Source: Stomoxys calcitrans (lineage: Eukaryota > Arthropoda > Insecta > Diptera > Muscidae). Taken from it: DNA of 64,000 bases. Location: assembly GCF_963082655.1 (NCBI RefSeq), contig NC_081555.1:14911262-14975261 (forward strand), in the 5' to 3' direction. Positions 22,901 through 33,785 of the stretch are shown here, piece by piece (positions within the stretch are counted from its first letter, which is position 1; every line of letters starts with the position of its first letter). Made by a program: the position numbers and the translations under genes. The notes below the pieces were generated by a model. That model was given only the letters and a program-made list of their open reading frames with translations. It made no database searches and had not been told where the DNA came from.

Positions 22901-23930
22901 GAGGGACGGAAGGACGGAAGGAGGTACAGACAGAAGGAAAGGCAGTGGGACGGACAGAGGGACGGACAGAGGGACGGACAAAGGGACGAGCAGAGCTAAG
23001 GATGGACGAACGGACAGAGGTACAGACGGAAAAACGGGCAGAGGAAAAACAGAAGGGCGTACAGTAAAACAAAGGGACGTGTTGAGGGTTGGACAGAGGG
23101 ACGAACAGAGCTACGGACAGAGGGACGGACAGAGGGACGGACAAAGGGACAGACAGAGTTACGGACGGAAGAATGAACAGAGATACAGACGGAACAACGG
23201 GCAGAGGGGAAACAGAAGGGCGTACAGTAAAACAGAAGGACGGACAGAAGTATGGATAGAAAAGAACGAACAAAGGGACAGACACAAAGACGTAAAATAT
23301 AACAGAACGACGGACAGAAGGGTGGATAAAAGAACGGTCAGAAGAAAGATCGAAGGTCAAGCTGAGGGACGGACAGAAGTTTTGACGAGAGGGCGGACAG
23401 GAGAATTGGCAGGAAGAAGTACGGATACAAGGACGGAAAAAATTACGGATAGAAGGACGGAGAAAGAATGAACAGGATGAAGGCCAAAAGTTCCTATAGA
23501 AAAGCGGATAAAAGGACAGACAGAAGGACGGTCCGAAGACCGGACGGAAGGACGAACAAAAGGCGATTGGAAAGACGGACACAAGGACAGACAGTAGAAA
23601 GGACAAAAGAGCACACAGAAAGAAGGGCACAAGAACAGATAGTAGAAAGGACAAAAAGGCACACAGAAGGACAGACAGACAGGTACAGATTAACGGACAG
23701 AGACGTACAGAAGGACGGACTGAAGGAAGGTGGGACCGAATGACACAAGAGTACGAACATAAAGATTACCCAAAAGATTGAAAAGAAAGAAAATCGGAAG
23801 GAAGGAAAGAAGGAGAGAAGGAAGGAAAGAAGGAGAGAAGGAAAAAAGAAGAACGTAGGGAACAACAAATAAAATAGCCGACACAAAAGTGAAAGGATAT
23901 AGAGGAACTCTCACAGAAATACTTACAAAT
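19926..23930. repeat. 4-kb satellite of a 12-bp GACGGACAGAGG unit
   Basis: Almost every 12 bp repeats GACGGACAGAGG or close variants; it is purest at 20420-20620 and 21380-21480. The opposite strand reads (GTCY)-rich, CCTCTGTCCGTC. Purines dominate the plus strand. Longer blocks also repeat: the segment with CAAAATTGAGGGACGG recurs 348 bp apart (20983 and 21331), and AAAACAGAAGGGCGTACAGT recurs about eight times. Because 12 is a multiple of 3 and the unit lacks stops, all frames stay open, giving long frames of RPSV, VPLS or CPSL repeats up to 674 residues (22080-20056, minus). I do not regard these as genes. Confidence 0.92.
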
Positions 23931-25004
23931 ACACGGATTAAGGTAAGTCCTTGTGCCCAAATTGATAATGATCCTAGATTAAAATAATCGTGCGTAGTTT
24001 TCCTGAATTTTAAGCCCCTACAAAAAGCCACAAGATTTTTTTAAAACATTCTCTTAACCTTTTACCCTATTACACAAAATATTTAACTCTTCAAAAGCCC
24101 TTAGAGTTAATTCTATGCAAATATCCTTATACACCGCATTCCTGTGTGAAAATTGTTATCAATGGACCATATTTTACAAATGCCAGACAAACTCTGCAGA
24201 ACCTTAAATATAATTGAAATAGTTAACATTGCGTTACAAGCTGCAAAAAATTTTACAGGCTTCGAATGAATGTGTGTGGGTGAATGTGGAGGTGAATGTT
24301 TTGGATAGTGTAAGGGAGAGTGTGTGGCTTAAAGCTCTAATAAAGTTAGAAATTTTGTGGCGATTTTATTGCATAATTTAAGGCAAAAATGTGATTATGG
24401 CAATTATCAAACGCCAAATTTAAAATTCTCACACTCTCATACAAAAGCAAAGCAACCGCACTACCGCTACCATCACATAACGATATCCCTAATCCTTAAT
24501 ACCATACTAAAATTTCATAGTGTCAAAGTTTGGTCTCTTAAATTAGGTTTGTGTACCCGAATTCTCAGTGAGCACTGTATGTAGACCATCACCAGCTTTG
24601 TGGCTGACATGATTTCTCTTACCTGGTCAGCTCCCCCATATCATGTGCAACTCATTGGCATGACCTAACATCACTGCATAATTTAGTGATGAACTTTGGC
24701 CCTGCTAGTCATGAAATGTTAGAAAGTAAAGTTCATATGTGAGGCCATGAAATACGGTATTGTTGTGTAGTTAATGTTTGAAATTGACTTATGTGTACTG
24801 TTTTTGACAAGACCTTGTAACTTTCACTGATGTTGTCGAAAACTTATTCTCAAAACGAAAATAAGAACAGCAAATTTATTGTTGATGAAGAATGAAAGGA
24901 CACTGAAGTGAGCGAAAAAAGTGAAATTCTTGGTAAGCCTTGAAATAGGCAACAAAATTTAAAACTCGTATATGGAAAAAACACTTTATGTGAAAGAAAT
25001 TTTT
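23931..25004. other. Unique AT-rich DNA, no gene recognised
   Basis: About 1 kb with no repeat family or coherent ORF. A GT-rich patch lies at 24270-24330. Confidence 0.5.
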
Positions 25005-25115
25005 TAAAAAATGTTCAGAATGGACATTTTGAGAAAATTTCTTAAAAAAAATTTTGATAAAATTTGCAATAGCAATAAAATTTTTATAAAAATTCCCATT
25101 GCAATGAAATTTTGC
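25005..25115. repeat. Type C minisatellite
   Basis: Degenerate copies of ATTTTGAGAAAATTTC and AAAATTTTGATAAAATTT directly upstream of a plus-strand B element. Confidence 0.6.
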
Positions 25116-25853
25116 AATGGGTTGTGAATTCGTGAGTGGGGGACCCCCCGAACACTTTGGGCAAAATTAGTATACCAAGTTCGTACTCTACTCTTACGTA
25201 ACTTTCGTTTGATACCCATATTGTCCCAATCGCTAAATATGTCCGTACGGGGGGTTTTTGGGGGAGTGGGGAGGCTTCTCAGACACCAAGGAAGAAATGT
25301 TTATGTCAGATTTGAACTCTACTTCTAAACGTCTTTCATTTGATGCCCATATTGCCCAAAAGGGTGAAAGAGTCCTGTTGGGGTGTTTTTTGGGGGTGGG
25401 GAACCCCCCGAATACGTTGGGAAAAATTTGTATACCTAGTTCGTACTCTACTCTTAAATACCTTTCATTTGATACCCATGTTGTTCCAATCGGAAAACAT
25501 GTCCCTCCGGGTGGGTTTTGGGATGGGGCATCCCCCCAGCTTTTTGACCTTAAAATTTTATACCAATTTCGAGTTTTCGGGGTACCTTTCATTTGATACC
25601 CATATTGTTCCAATTGGAAAACATGTCCCTCCGGGTGGGTTTTGGAGTGGGGCGTCCCCCCAGTTTTATGACCCAACAATTTTAAACCAATTTCGAGTTT
25701 TCGGGGTACCATAAGGTGGCATGCAAAATTTTGCTTAAATCAGTGCAAGCATCTTCGAGTGGGGGTGCTTCTGCGAAGGGGGTACTTCTGGGAAAATTTC
25801 ATGAAAATCGGTTCAAGTCTATACGGAACAGACAAACAAACAAAAACGATTAC
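25116..25853 (+). mobile_element. Type B element, 3' part
   Basis: About five units with CCTTTCATTTGATACCCATA, GTTCCAATCGGAAAACATGT and GGTGGGTTTTGG, then CATCTTCGAGTGGGGGTGC and the tail GAACAGACAAACAAACAAAA. Two adjacent units (about 25470-25600 and 25585-25710) are very alike, a recent local duplication. It joins a minus-strand B tail to tail at 25853. Confidence 0.75.
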
Positions 25854-26525
25854 CTTGAAATTTTCGCAGATTGTGTAGGTTGGTCTGGAAAGAAACATAG
25901 GCTATTTAATTTTTTGATATCGGAAGGGGGGGCGGACCCTCCCCCTTACTACGAAGATTAATACCCAAAAATATCGGGACAATATGGGACTCAAATGAAA
26001 GATATTCAGGAGTAAAGTACGAATTCTATATTAAAAATGGGGTCCAAGTAACTGAGGGGCCGCCCCAACCCCAAAACCCCCTAAAATTGTTTTTTTTTTT
26101 TGACGATCATGACAATATGGGACTCTAATGGAAGGTATTCAGGAGTAGATTGCGAATATGGTCAGGAAGGAGTAATAGGCTTTAGAATTTGTTGATTTCG
26201 GAAGGGGGAGGGCCCTCCCCCGTTACCCAAAAACACCACCCCACATCAAAAGTGGACCGATTAGATCAATATAGGTATCAAATGAAATGTATTAAAGAGT
26301 AGAATACAAATATGGTATTTGAAATTGGGCCAAAGTTCCCAGGAAGTCGTCCTAGCCCCTAAACTTCTAAAAGCAGACAAATTAAACGTCCACATCAATA
26401 TGCGACACAAATGAAAGGTATTCGGGAGTAAATTACGAATCTGACATACAAAATCAGATCGAAGTTTAGGGCTCATCCCACCACCCAAAACGTCCCACAA
26501 GGCCATATGAGCCGTCAACACTATA
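25854..26525 (-). mobile_element. Type B element, truncated copy
   Basis: Minus-strand B: TTACCTTGAAATTTTCGCAG, GGTTGGTCTGGAAAGAAAC, CGGAAGGGGGGGCGGACCC, then units with GGGACTCAAATGAAAG. A second B tail begins at about 26526, so this one is cut short. Confidence 0.7.
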
Positions 26526-27832
26526 TAAGACTCGGTGTATTTGTTTGTTCCGTAGACTCAAAAACGACTGAACCAATTTTCTTAAAATTTTCACAGATTG
26601 TTTAGGTTGGTCTGGAAGGAAACATAGGTTATATAATTTGTAGATATCGGATGGTGGCGGACAGTCCCCTACCCAAAAAACGCCACCCAAAACCTAAAGT
26701 AACTGATAGCCACAATATGGGTATCAAATGAAAGGTATAGGAGATTAGAAAACGAATATCGTATGCAATTTTGGGTCCAAGCACCCAGAGGGCCTCCAAC
26801 CCAAAATTCCTCTAAACTGATATATTCGACGATCCTTTTAATATGGGACTCAAATGAAAACTATTCGGCAGTAGATTACAAATGCGGCATACAAAATTAG
26901 GTCCAGGATATGGGAGGTCGCCCACCCCCAAATACCCCCAAATGGCATATCAGCCGACCATGGTTATATGGGACTCAAATGAATATTTTTGGGAGTAGAT
27001 TACGAATATGACATTAAAATTTTAGTCCAAATTTAGGTGGCGCTTTTCCTCATAAAAATACGTCAAATAGGTTAATTGAACCATTATGGCAATATGGAAT
27101 TCAAATTAAAAGTATTTGAAAGTAGAAAACGAATTTGATATCCAATTTAGAGCCAAGTGTTTGGGGGTACGCCCTAATTCACCCATTTAACTTAACTACA
27201 TTTCCGACTATGACAATATGGAGCTCAAATCAACGGTATTTGAGAGCAAAAAACGAATTTGATATCTATTTTCAGGCCAAAGTGCCGGGGGGCCGCCCCA
27301 GCTTTAAAACACCCTCCAAACGGTTCATATTTATAGACCATGGCAATATGAGGCTCAGATTAAAGAGATTTGGGAGTGGAGCACAAATTCAGTATCGATA
27401 TTTGATGCGAAATGTCTGAGGTGCCATCCCTCCCTTAAAAAGCACTTCTCATACCCTAATTTTCAAAAACATCAGATCTCGGAAATTGGTAATGCGATTC
27501 GTTAGACATTTTTTTGCACTTTTACAGTCTCCTAACACAAAACATGATTTCTATTGTTGGGCTCAGGTGCCTCGGGGGCCGCCCAAAACCTGGCAAATGG
27601 ATATGTAGATCAATCACGACAATTTAGGGCTTAAACGAAAAGTGCTTGAGAGAAAAAAGAGAATTTGATATTCAATTGAAGAGCCAAGTGTATGAGGAAC
27701 TTCCCCACCCCAAAATATCTCCACCATCAAATAGAACTTAGTAACCGATCATACCAATATGGAGCTCATAAAAAAAGTATATGAAAGTGGAGCACGTAGC
27801 TTATATTTACTTTAAGGGCCAAATGTCTGGGG

Positions 27833-28096
27833 CCTTAAAGTAAAGTAATTTTCAGCGGTGGTAATCCCCTCCTAATGCTGGCGACATTTGGGAGGTACTG
27901 TACCATTTGATATGGCAGCCAGTAAAAACTTCTCCACAAAGAGGTGTCGCATTGCGGCAAGCCGCTCGGACTCGGCTATAAAAAGGAGGCCCCTTTTCAT
28001 TGAGCTTAAAAAAACTTGAATCGGACAGAACTCATTGATATGTGAGAAGTTTGCCCCTGTTCCTTAATTAAATGTTTATGGTCAAATTTGCATTTT
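27833..28096 (+). mobile_element. 5'-truncated SINE with target duplication
   Basis: The SINE body from TTTTCAGCGGTGGTAATCCC to AAATTTGCATTTT lacks the tRNA head. Flanks GCCAAATGTCTGGG (27818) and GCCAAGTGTCTGGG (28097) differ at one base and look like a 14-bp target-site duplication within B. A 15-bp inverted repeat (TTTACTTTAAGGGCC / GGCCTTAAAGTAAAG) overlaps the left junction. Confidence 0.8.
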
Positions 28097-28199
28097 GCCA
28101 AGTGTCTGGGTGGCCATTCCACCCCCGAATTACCTCGTAAAAAGGAAATATTTACCAAAGTGGTAAGAGCGGCAAGAAAGGCATTCGCGAGTAGAATAA

Positions 28200-28372
28200 A
28201 AGGTACCTTTGTTTATAGCCAAGTTCGAACGGTGTGCCGCAGTGTGACACCTCATTGGGGAGAATTTATATGACCATGCATGGCTTGGTACCTCTCATTA
28301 AGAGGGGATAACCACTACTTCGATGTTCTCGCCAGGAATCGAACGCAGGCGTTCAGCGTCTTAGGCGGGGTA
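28200..28372 (-). mobile_element. SINE fragment
   Basis: Minus strand: the tRNA-like head with CCTAAGACGCTGAACGCCTG and GCGTTCGATTCCTGGCGAG (B box with one change), then GATAACC, GAGGTACC, GGTGTCACACTGCGGCACAC. It ends in mid-body. The head touches the B head at 28372 at the same joint as at 32345. Confidence 0.75.
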
Positions 28373-28470
28373 CAGTGTCACGAATTCGATATCCGCATTC
28401 AGGGCGGAGAATCCCCATCCTAAAAAGACATAAGAGAGTTAAGGAGGCGCCGGTCCGTTTCGGCTATCTC

Positions 28471-28670
28471 TGTATAAAAAGAAATTTTGACAAATTTTCA
28501 CAAAACTTTTCTATGCAAACGAAATTTTGGAAATTTTTTTTTATGAAATAGATATTTAAAAAAATTTTTTATATAAATATGAAATTTTGATTAAATTAGT
28601 TGTAAAAGAAATTTTGACAATATTTCCTTTAGAAATTTAATTTCTCAAAATTTCCTATATAATTTAGATT
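28471..28670. repeat. Type C minisatellite
   Basis: Copies of GAAATTTTGACAAATTTTC and AAATTTTGACAATATTTCC, partly decayed, directly after the head of the minus-strand B element. Confidence 0.7.
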
Positions 28671-31605
28671 GTAATGAATTTTTCTCTATTCCCCACAACT
28701 TGACCTTCAAATAGTTTTTTAAGCTTTACCTCATTATTTTTTCAAGTTATTCTCATTATATGCCTCTGGGGAGTATGATTAACATAGACTAGTATTGAGT
28801 CAATTTAATGGGGATACTAGGGAGCGTATGATTTATTTTATTTATTTTTACCAGAGATTTTAAAAAATAATTTATGCTTTCATAGCATTTGTACATTGAC
28901 TTAGTTTTAATTATTTGCAGGGCTTTTTTTTAAACATTTAATTTTTCAAATCTTAAATCTTGAATAAGAATAGTCCAAAAACATTCTAAAATTTCTAGCC
29001 ATCTCTTAAGAAATTTCTTTTTTCTTGAGCTTTTGCAAAATCTGTTTTTTTCGGGTATTTCACGAAATGATGCATTCATTTTGTTTCATTTAGCAGTTTG
29101 CCCAGCATTGGTTAGTATTTTAATGGTCACATTTTGAATGTTTCCTTTTTTTTTTGGTGGGGAATGGGAAAATTTCAAAACATGGAAAAAAGACCTTGTG
29201 AAACCATGGCTACGCATCTATACAAACCGCATGTACCCTCGCAATTTGCACAGATACTGGCAACAATATTGTAGTGTTACTGCTGCTGCTGGAATTGCTG
29301 TTACTGCGGCTGGTGATGGTGGTTGGCTATGTTGCTACATCACTTCTGGTAAATAAACCGCATCTGTATTCCCGGTATGTCTGCACATATATTAGGGAGA
29401 ACAGTGGGGGACATGCCAACTTAGCTTGAAAAGGGGACAGGGAATGAGTTGCGGCAATGAAATGACTGTTGGCTGGGACAAAACATGCGGCTTTTATCAA
29501 ATGTTCCAACAATGGTTTTAACATCACCCATCTATGGCAGAGCTCACAGCCTAGGCTATCTAAAGTCAGACATGAACTATATTCGGGAAATGAGCATTTC
29601 GCATTGCTATGGGAATAGTTAGTTTGGCAATATGAAGGCTGCCACGTTGGGCAGGAAATATGGCCTTTTTTTCTGCATACAACCTAAGATAGAGCTGCAG
29701 TGCAAACAAAATGACATTTCAAAAACAATCCCTTGCTACCCCCTGAATGTGAATAGGAGGAAAGGGAAAAATCTGTTTGCCAATGAGACAAGCGAAACAC
29801 CAACACATTTAGCTTGGTCAACTACATGCCCGATAACAAAAACCAAACCAGCAAAGCATAGAGCCATTATCATAATTAGCTGAGTATAACACCCACCAAG
29901 GGAAAACAGTTATTTCAATATTTCCTATGTGTTGATCCCGTACGCAAATCCTTTGAGTGTGATCTAGCAAAGTAAGCAACATTTCTATGGTCATTTATAA
30001 GTAGGCCATACAATCTTTCACCAAGGATCAGCATCTTTATTTAACCTCAAACACACAGATCGGCCATGTGGGCTGGGCTGCAGTGCATCATCGACATGTT
30101 GCCATGGGTCCCTTTGATGTCAGCAAGTATGCCATGGCACTCAACGGGTATTGCATTTCACTATTCAAAGCAATGGGTCTTGTATTTTGCAAAGCAATGC
30201 CAAGCATGCAGTTATCACCCTGTTGGTATTAAACAAGGATAATGGGGCAAAATACAAACATGGGAAGCATGATGATTGAGATAATGAACCAAACCGTAAT
30301 GAAACCAGTAGCTGTGTGGCTTCTAATGGTGTTAATTAAGTGTTTTTCAAATGCAAATACCTTTGCGTTGAGTATCAAAGACTCTAGAGCGTATGATTGA
30401 TATTAATTGCTTGTCGAGTTTTGTTCTGTGGAGCGTATGATTCATTTTAATGCTAAGCCATTACTTATATCAGTGGCCTCTGGAGCGTATGATAAATTTT
30501 AAAGTTTAGTTATTACTAATGGCCTTTGGGGCGTATGAAAAATATGTTGACATAATAAAATCTAGGTGAAGTGTATGAATATTTAAGACATTACTACAAT
30601 ATTATGGTGCAGGGTTCAGAAAACACTTTCACAAGACATTGAGGGGAAGATTAAATTACATTTGAAGAAATTTATTAAATCTAAATGCCAAATGGGCATT
30701 AAGATAAGTCAAATTTCGTCAAAAAACTATTTTGTAATCCAAAACTGGTGAACGAACTGTTTGATAGTTTGTCAGAAATTATAGCTTTTTTAAATCTCTA
30801 GTTCTCTTATGGTTGTATATAGTCTCCATTAATTTTAAGTATTATTTATTTTTTTTAATTTAAAAAAATTTTACTTTAAAATTAAAACAAAAAAAATGTT
30901 TGTTCAAATTTTCTTTTTTATTGCAATTTTGCTCCGACTTCAAAAATGTCCTTGCAAATCAATACATTGTTTCCCATTTCCCCAAAAATCTCAAATTCAT
31001 TGCCACTCTTGTTTTAAAATCCCATACCTCAAATGGTCTGCTACCAAATACCAGTTCACTTAGAAAAGGTCTACTTCAACTACCAACTACCAAACTAAGG
31101 GAAACGCTTAGTTTGCACATAATTGCTGTGGACATTAGTGTCGCACTCCATTGTGTTCCCTGGCCCCATTGCACTTACAGTCTTGTGTTGCCTCTTTCTA
31201 ATGATGATTAATAAACCCATTTGAAAAATGTTTTAGCACAAAAAATCCATTTTTCCTTGTTTCCGTTGCAGCAGCAGAAATATGTATCTCAACTTGTCTA
31301 CCGTAAAGATACAGTAGTTGAAAGTTTTCAAGTATCTAAGAGTTTGCATTGCAGTTGTTTGGGGTCAAGTACTGAGCTAAATGGACATTCCAGACTCATA
31401 TGGTTCACATACGCATATGCAAAAAAGGCAAAACAATAAAACTCCTATTTTTCATTTTCTTGCCCAGCAGAAAAATCTCATTTCAAAAATCCCATTTTAG
31501 GTAGCTGAAGACTTCTGGCATTGGAGTGCGTTTACTGGTTTAGATAGTAGCATATATGATAGAGTAGGGAAAAAAGAAGGATTTTCAAAAAGGATGTGGG
31601 TATAA
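28671..31605. other. Unique DNA with a recurrent AGCGTATGATT motif
   Basis: Nearly 3 kb without any repeat family. No ORF shows a domain; the longest frames are 60-100 codons without similarity I know. A short motif, AGCGTATGATT, recurs at 28771, 28823, 30388, 30432, 30484 and 30530, with a weaker seventh near 30568. See findings. Confidence 0.5.
30385..30585 (+). promoter_or_regulatory. Cluster of AGCGTATGATT motifs (function unproven)
   Basis: Copies at 30388, 30432, 30484, 30530 and a weaker one near 30568, spaced 39-52 bp, each embedded in CTxTGGAGCGTATGATxxAT. Two more copies lie at 28771 and 28823. Several give TGATTGAT or TGATTTAT, which match the known Exd-Hox composite consensus TGATTDAT. 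Alternatively this is merely an old degenerate tandem repeat of about 45 bp. Confidence 0.3.
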
Positions 31606-31607
31606 AA

Positions 31608-32232
31608 AATTATTTGGAGAAAAAAAAACGAAAATTTTCTCAAAGTTTCATTTCGAAAGCAAAATTTGTAAAAAAAAATTTTCTTATGAGACTTTGTAAA
31701 AATTAATTTGTAAAAAATTTTATTAAAAATTTCTCTTTTAAAGGAAATTTAATAAAAATTTCCCTCATAAAGGAAGAATAAAAAACAAAAACTCTTTTAA
31801 AAATTTTCTTACTTAAAGGAAATTTTATAAAAAATGCTTTTTTTAAGGAAATTTTGTCAAAATTTCTTTTTATAGAAAATTTAGTCCAAATTTCTTTTTA
31901 TAGAAAATTTTGTCAAAAGTTCTTTTTTATAGAAAATTTTGTTATTTTTTTTTTTATGGGAAATTTTTTATCGAAATTTCTTTTTAAAGGAAATTTTATG
32001 AAAAATTTTCCCTTCAAAGAAAATTTTTTAAAAATTTCTCTCCTAAAAGAAAATTTTTTAAAAATTTCTCTTTTAAAGAAAATTTTATTATAATTTCTCT
32101 TTTAAAGAAAATTTTGTCAAAGTCTAGGAAATTTTATTTATTTAAAATTTAGGAAATTTTCTCAAAATTTCTTTTTTATAAGAAATTTTGTTAATTTTTT
32201 TTATAAGAAATTTTGTCAAAATTTCTTTGTTA
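31608..32232. repeat. Long type C minisatellite
   Basis: More than 15 units of roughly 35 bp, AAATTTCTTTTTATAGAAAATTTTGTC and decayed variants. It ends at 32232, where the head of a plus-strand B element begins. Confidence 0.82.
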
Positions 32233-32912
32233 TAGGAAACTAGCCGAACTGGAACCGCTCCGCTGTGACTTCTTTAACTCTCCAATATCTGTTTGGGGTG
32301 GCGACACTTCGCTCGGAATGTGAAAATCGAATTCGTGTCACTGTAGCCTATGTCCGCCTCAGCCTATGTCCGCCCCAGCGTTCGATTCGTAGCGAGAACA
32401 TCGGACAAAATTTAAAGCGGTGGTTCTCCCTTCTTAATGCTGGCGACATTTGCGAGGTACTATGCCATGCATGGTCATGTAAAAAATTCTCACCAAAGAG
32501 GTATCGCACTACGACACGCCCTTCGCACTTGGCTATTTAAAAAAAGGTTCCCCATCCTTGAGTTTAAACTTAAATCGGAAAGCAGTCATTGATGTGTGAG
32601 AAGTTTGCCCTTGCTCGGTTCCTGGGCATATTTTTACTCATCTCTCAAATGCCTTTCTTTTGAGTCTTATATTACCGTATTAGTAAATATTTCCGATTTA
32701 GGGGTATTTCGGGGGTGGGGTGGTAACCCAGGCACCTGAACCTTCGTCCTCTACTTTCAGATACAATTTTTATGAGACCCGTATTGGCTTGATTGGGAAA
32801 TAAGTTCTGTTTGAGGGTGGGCTGGACCCCAGGGTCTTTGTCTTTTGGTGACTGTAAGAGTACCAAAAATGTTCGAACATATCGCATTACCAATCTTCGA
32901 GATCTGGCATAT
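32233..32912 (+). mobile_element. Type B element head and tail pieces with SINE
   Basis: The head is ACTAGCCGAACTGGAACCGC (compare ACTAGCTGACCCGGGCC at 54348), running to CGAATTCGTGTCACTGTA. The SINE interrupts at 32345-32632. Then come units with CCTTTCTTTTGAGTC and CCGATTTAGGGGTATTTCGG, and the CAATCTTCGAGATCTGGC tail element. Truncated by the HINE at about 32913. Confidence 0.7.
32345..32632 (+). mobile_element. tRNA-derived SINE
   Basis: The head is partly doubled (CCTATGTCCGCCTCAGCCTA). The degraded B box is GCGTTCGATTCG. Then GCTGGCGACATTTGCGAGG, AGAGGTATCGCACTACG and GATGTGTGAGAAGTTTGCCC. The 3' tip is missing. Confidence 0.78.
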
Positions 32913-33785
32913 AGGTCCATGTTTTGATATAGCTCCCATATAAACCGATCTTGGGTCTTGACTTCTTGAGCCCTTAGAGTGCTCAATTCTAAACCGATTG
33001 GTATGAAATTTTGCACGAGGTGTTTTATTATGACTTCCAAAAATGTGCTTAGTATGGTTGATCGGTCCATAACCTGATATAGCTGTCAGCCGATCTGGGG
33101 TCTTGACTTCTTGAGCCTCTAGAGTGCGCGATTCTTATCCGATTGGAATGAAATTTTGCACGACGTGTTTTGTTATGATAGGCAACAACTGTGCCAAGTG
33201 TGGTTCAAATCGGTCCATAACCTGATATAGCTGAAATATAAACCGATCTTGGGTCTTGACTTCTAGAGCCTCTAGAGGGTGCAATTCTTATTCGATTCCG
33301 CAGAAATTTTGCATGACGAGTTTTGTTATGACTTCAACAACTGTGTCAAATATGGTTTTAATTGGTCTATAACCTGATATAGCTGCCATATAAACCGATC
33401 TGGGATCTTGAATTCTAGAGCCTCTAGAGGGCGCAATTCTTATCCGATTTGGCTGAAATTTTGTACAACGGGTTCTCCCATGACCTACAACATACATTTA
33501 AAATATTGTCTTAAGCGGTCTATAGCCTGATACAGCTCCCATATTAGCCGATCTCCCTACTTTACTTCTTGGGCCCCAATTCTTATTCCAATTGACTAAA
33601 ATTTTACACAATATCTTCTACTATGGTCTCCAACATTCATACCAATTAAGGTCCTAATCGAGCCATAACTTTTTTTATCCTTTGTTTGCCTAAAAAGACA
33701 TATCGGGAAAAGAATTCGACAAATGCGATCCATGGTGAAGGGTATATAAGATTCGGCGCGGCCGAACTTAGCACGCTTTTATTTG
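32913..33785 (+). mobile_element. Type A1 HINE, 5'-truncated
   Basis: About five 153-bp-type units (TTGGGTCTTGACTTCTTGAG, GCGCAATTCTTATCCGATT, GATATAGCTGCCATATAAAC). It ends ATCCATGGTGAAGGGTATAT, TTCGGCGCGGCCGAA, TTAGCACGCTTTTATTTG. The 5' terminus and GTCY tract are absent; it starts inside a unit, directly at the B fragment. Confidence 0.85.

Larger units (their letters stand above)
26526..28485 (-). mobile_element. Type B element, nearly full length, with two SINE insertions
   Basis: The tail is GTGTATTTGTTTGTTCCGTA, CTCAAAAACGACTGAACC, TTTTCACAGATTG. The units follow in the same order as the copy at 50205-52080 (for example TGCCGGGGGGCCGCCCCAGC, then CAGATCTCGGAAATTGGTAA, then GGCCGCCCAAAACCTGGC). 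The head is at 28372-28485: CGAATTCGATATCC, CTTAAGGAGGCGCC-like sequence and GGCTATCTC next to a type C array. SINEs sit at 27833-28096 and 28200-28372. Confidence 0.78.

Noticed and set aside
29138..29356. Small plus-strand frame with an Ala/Gly-rich end as a possible host exon
   Set aside because: No domain, no splice context that I can support, and composition driven by a CTG/GCT-rich patch.
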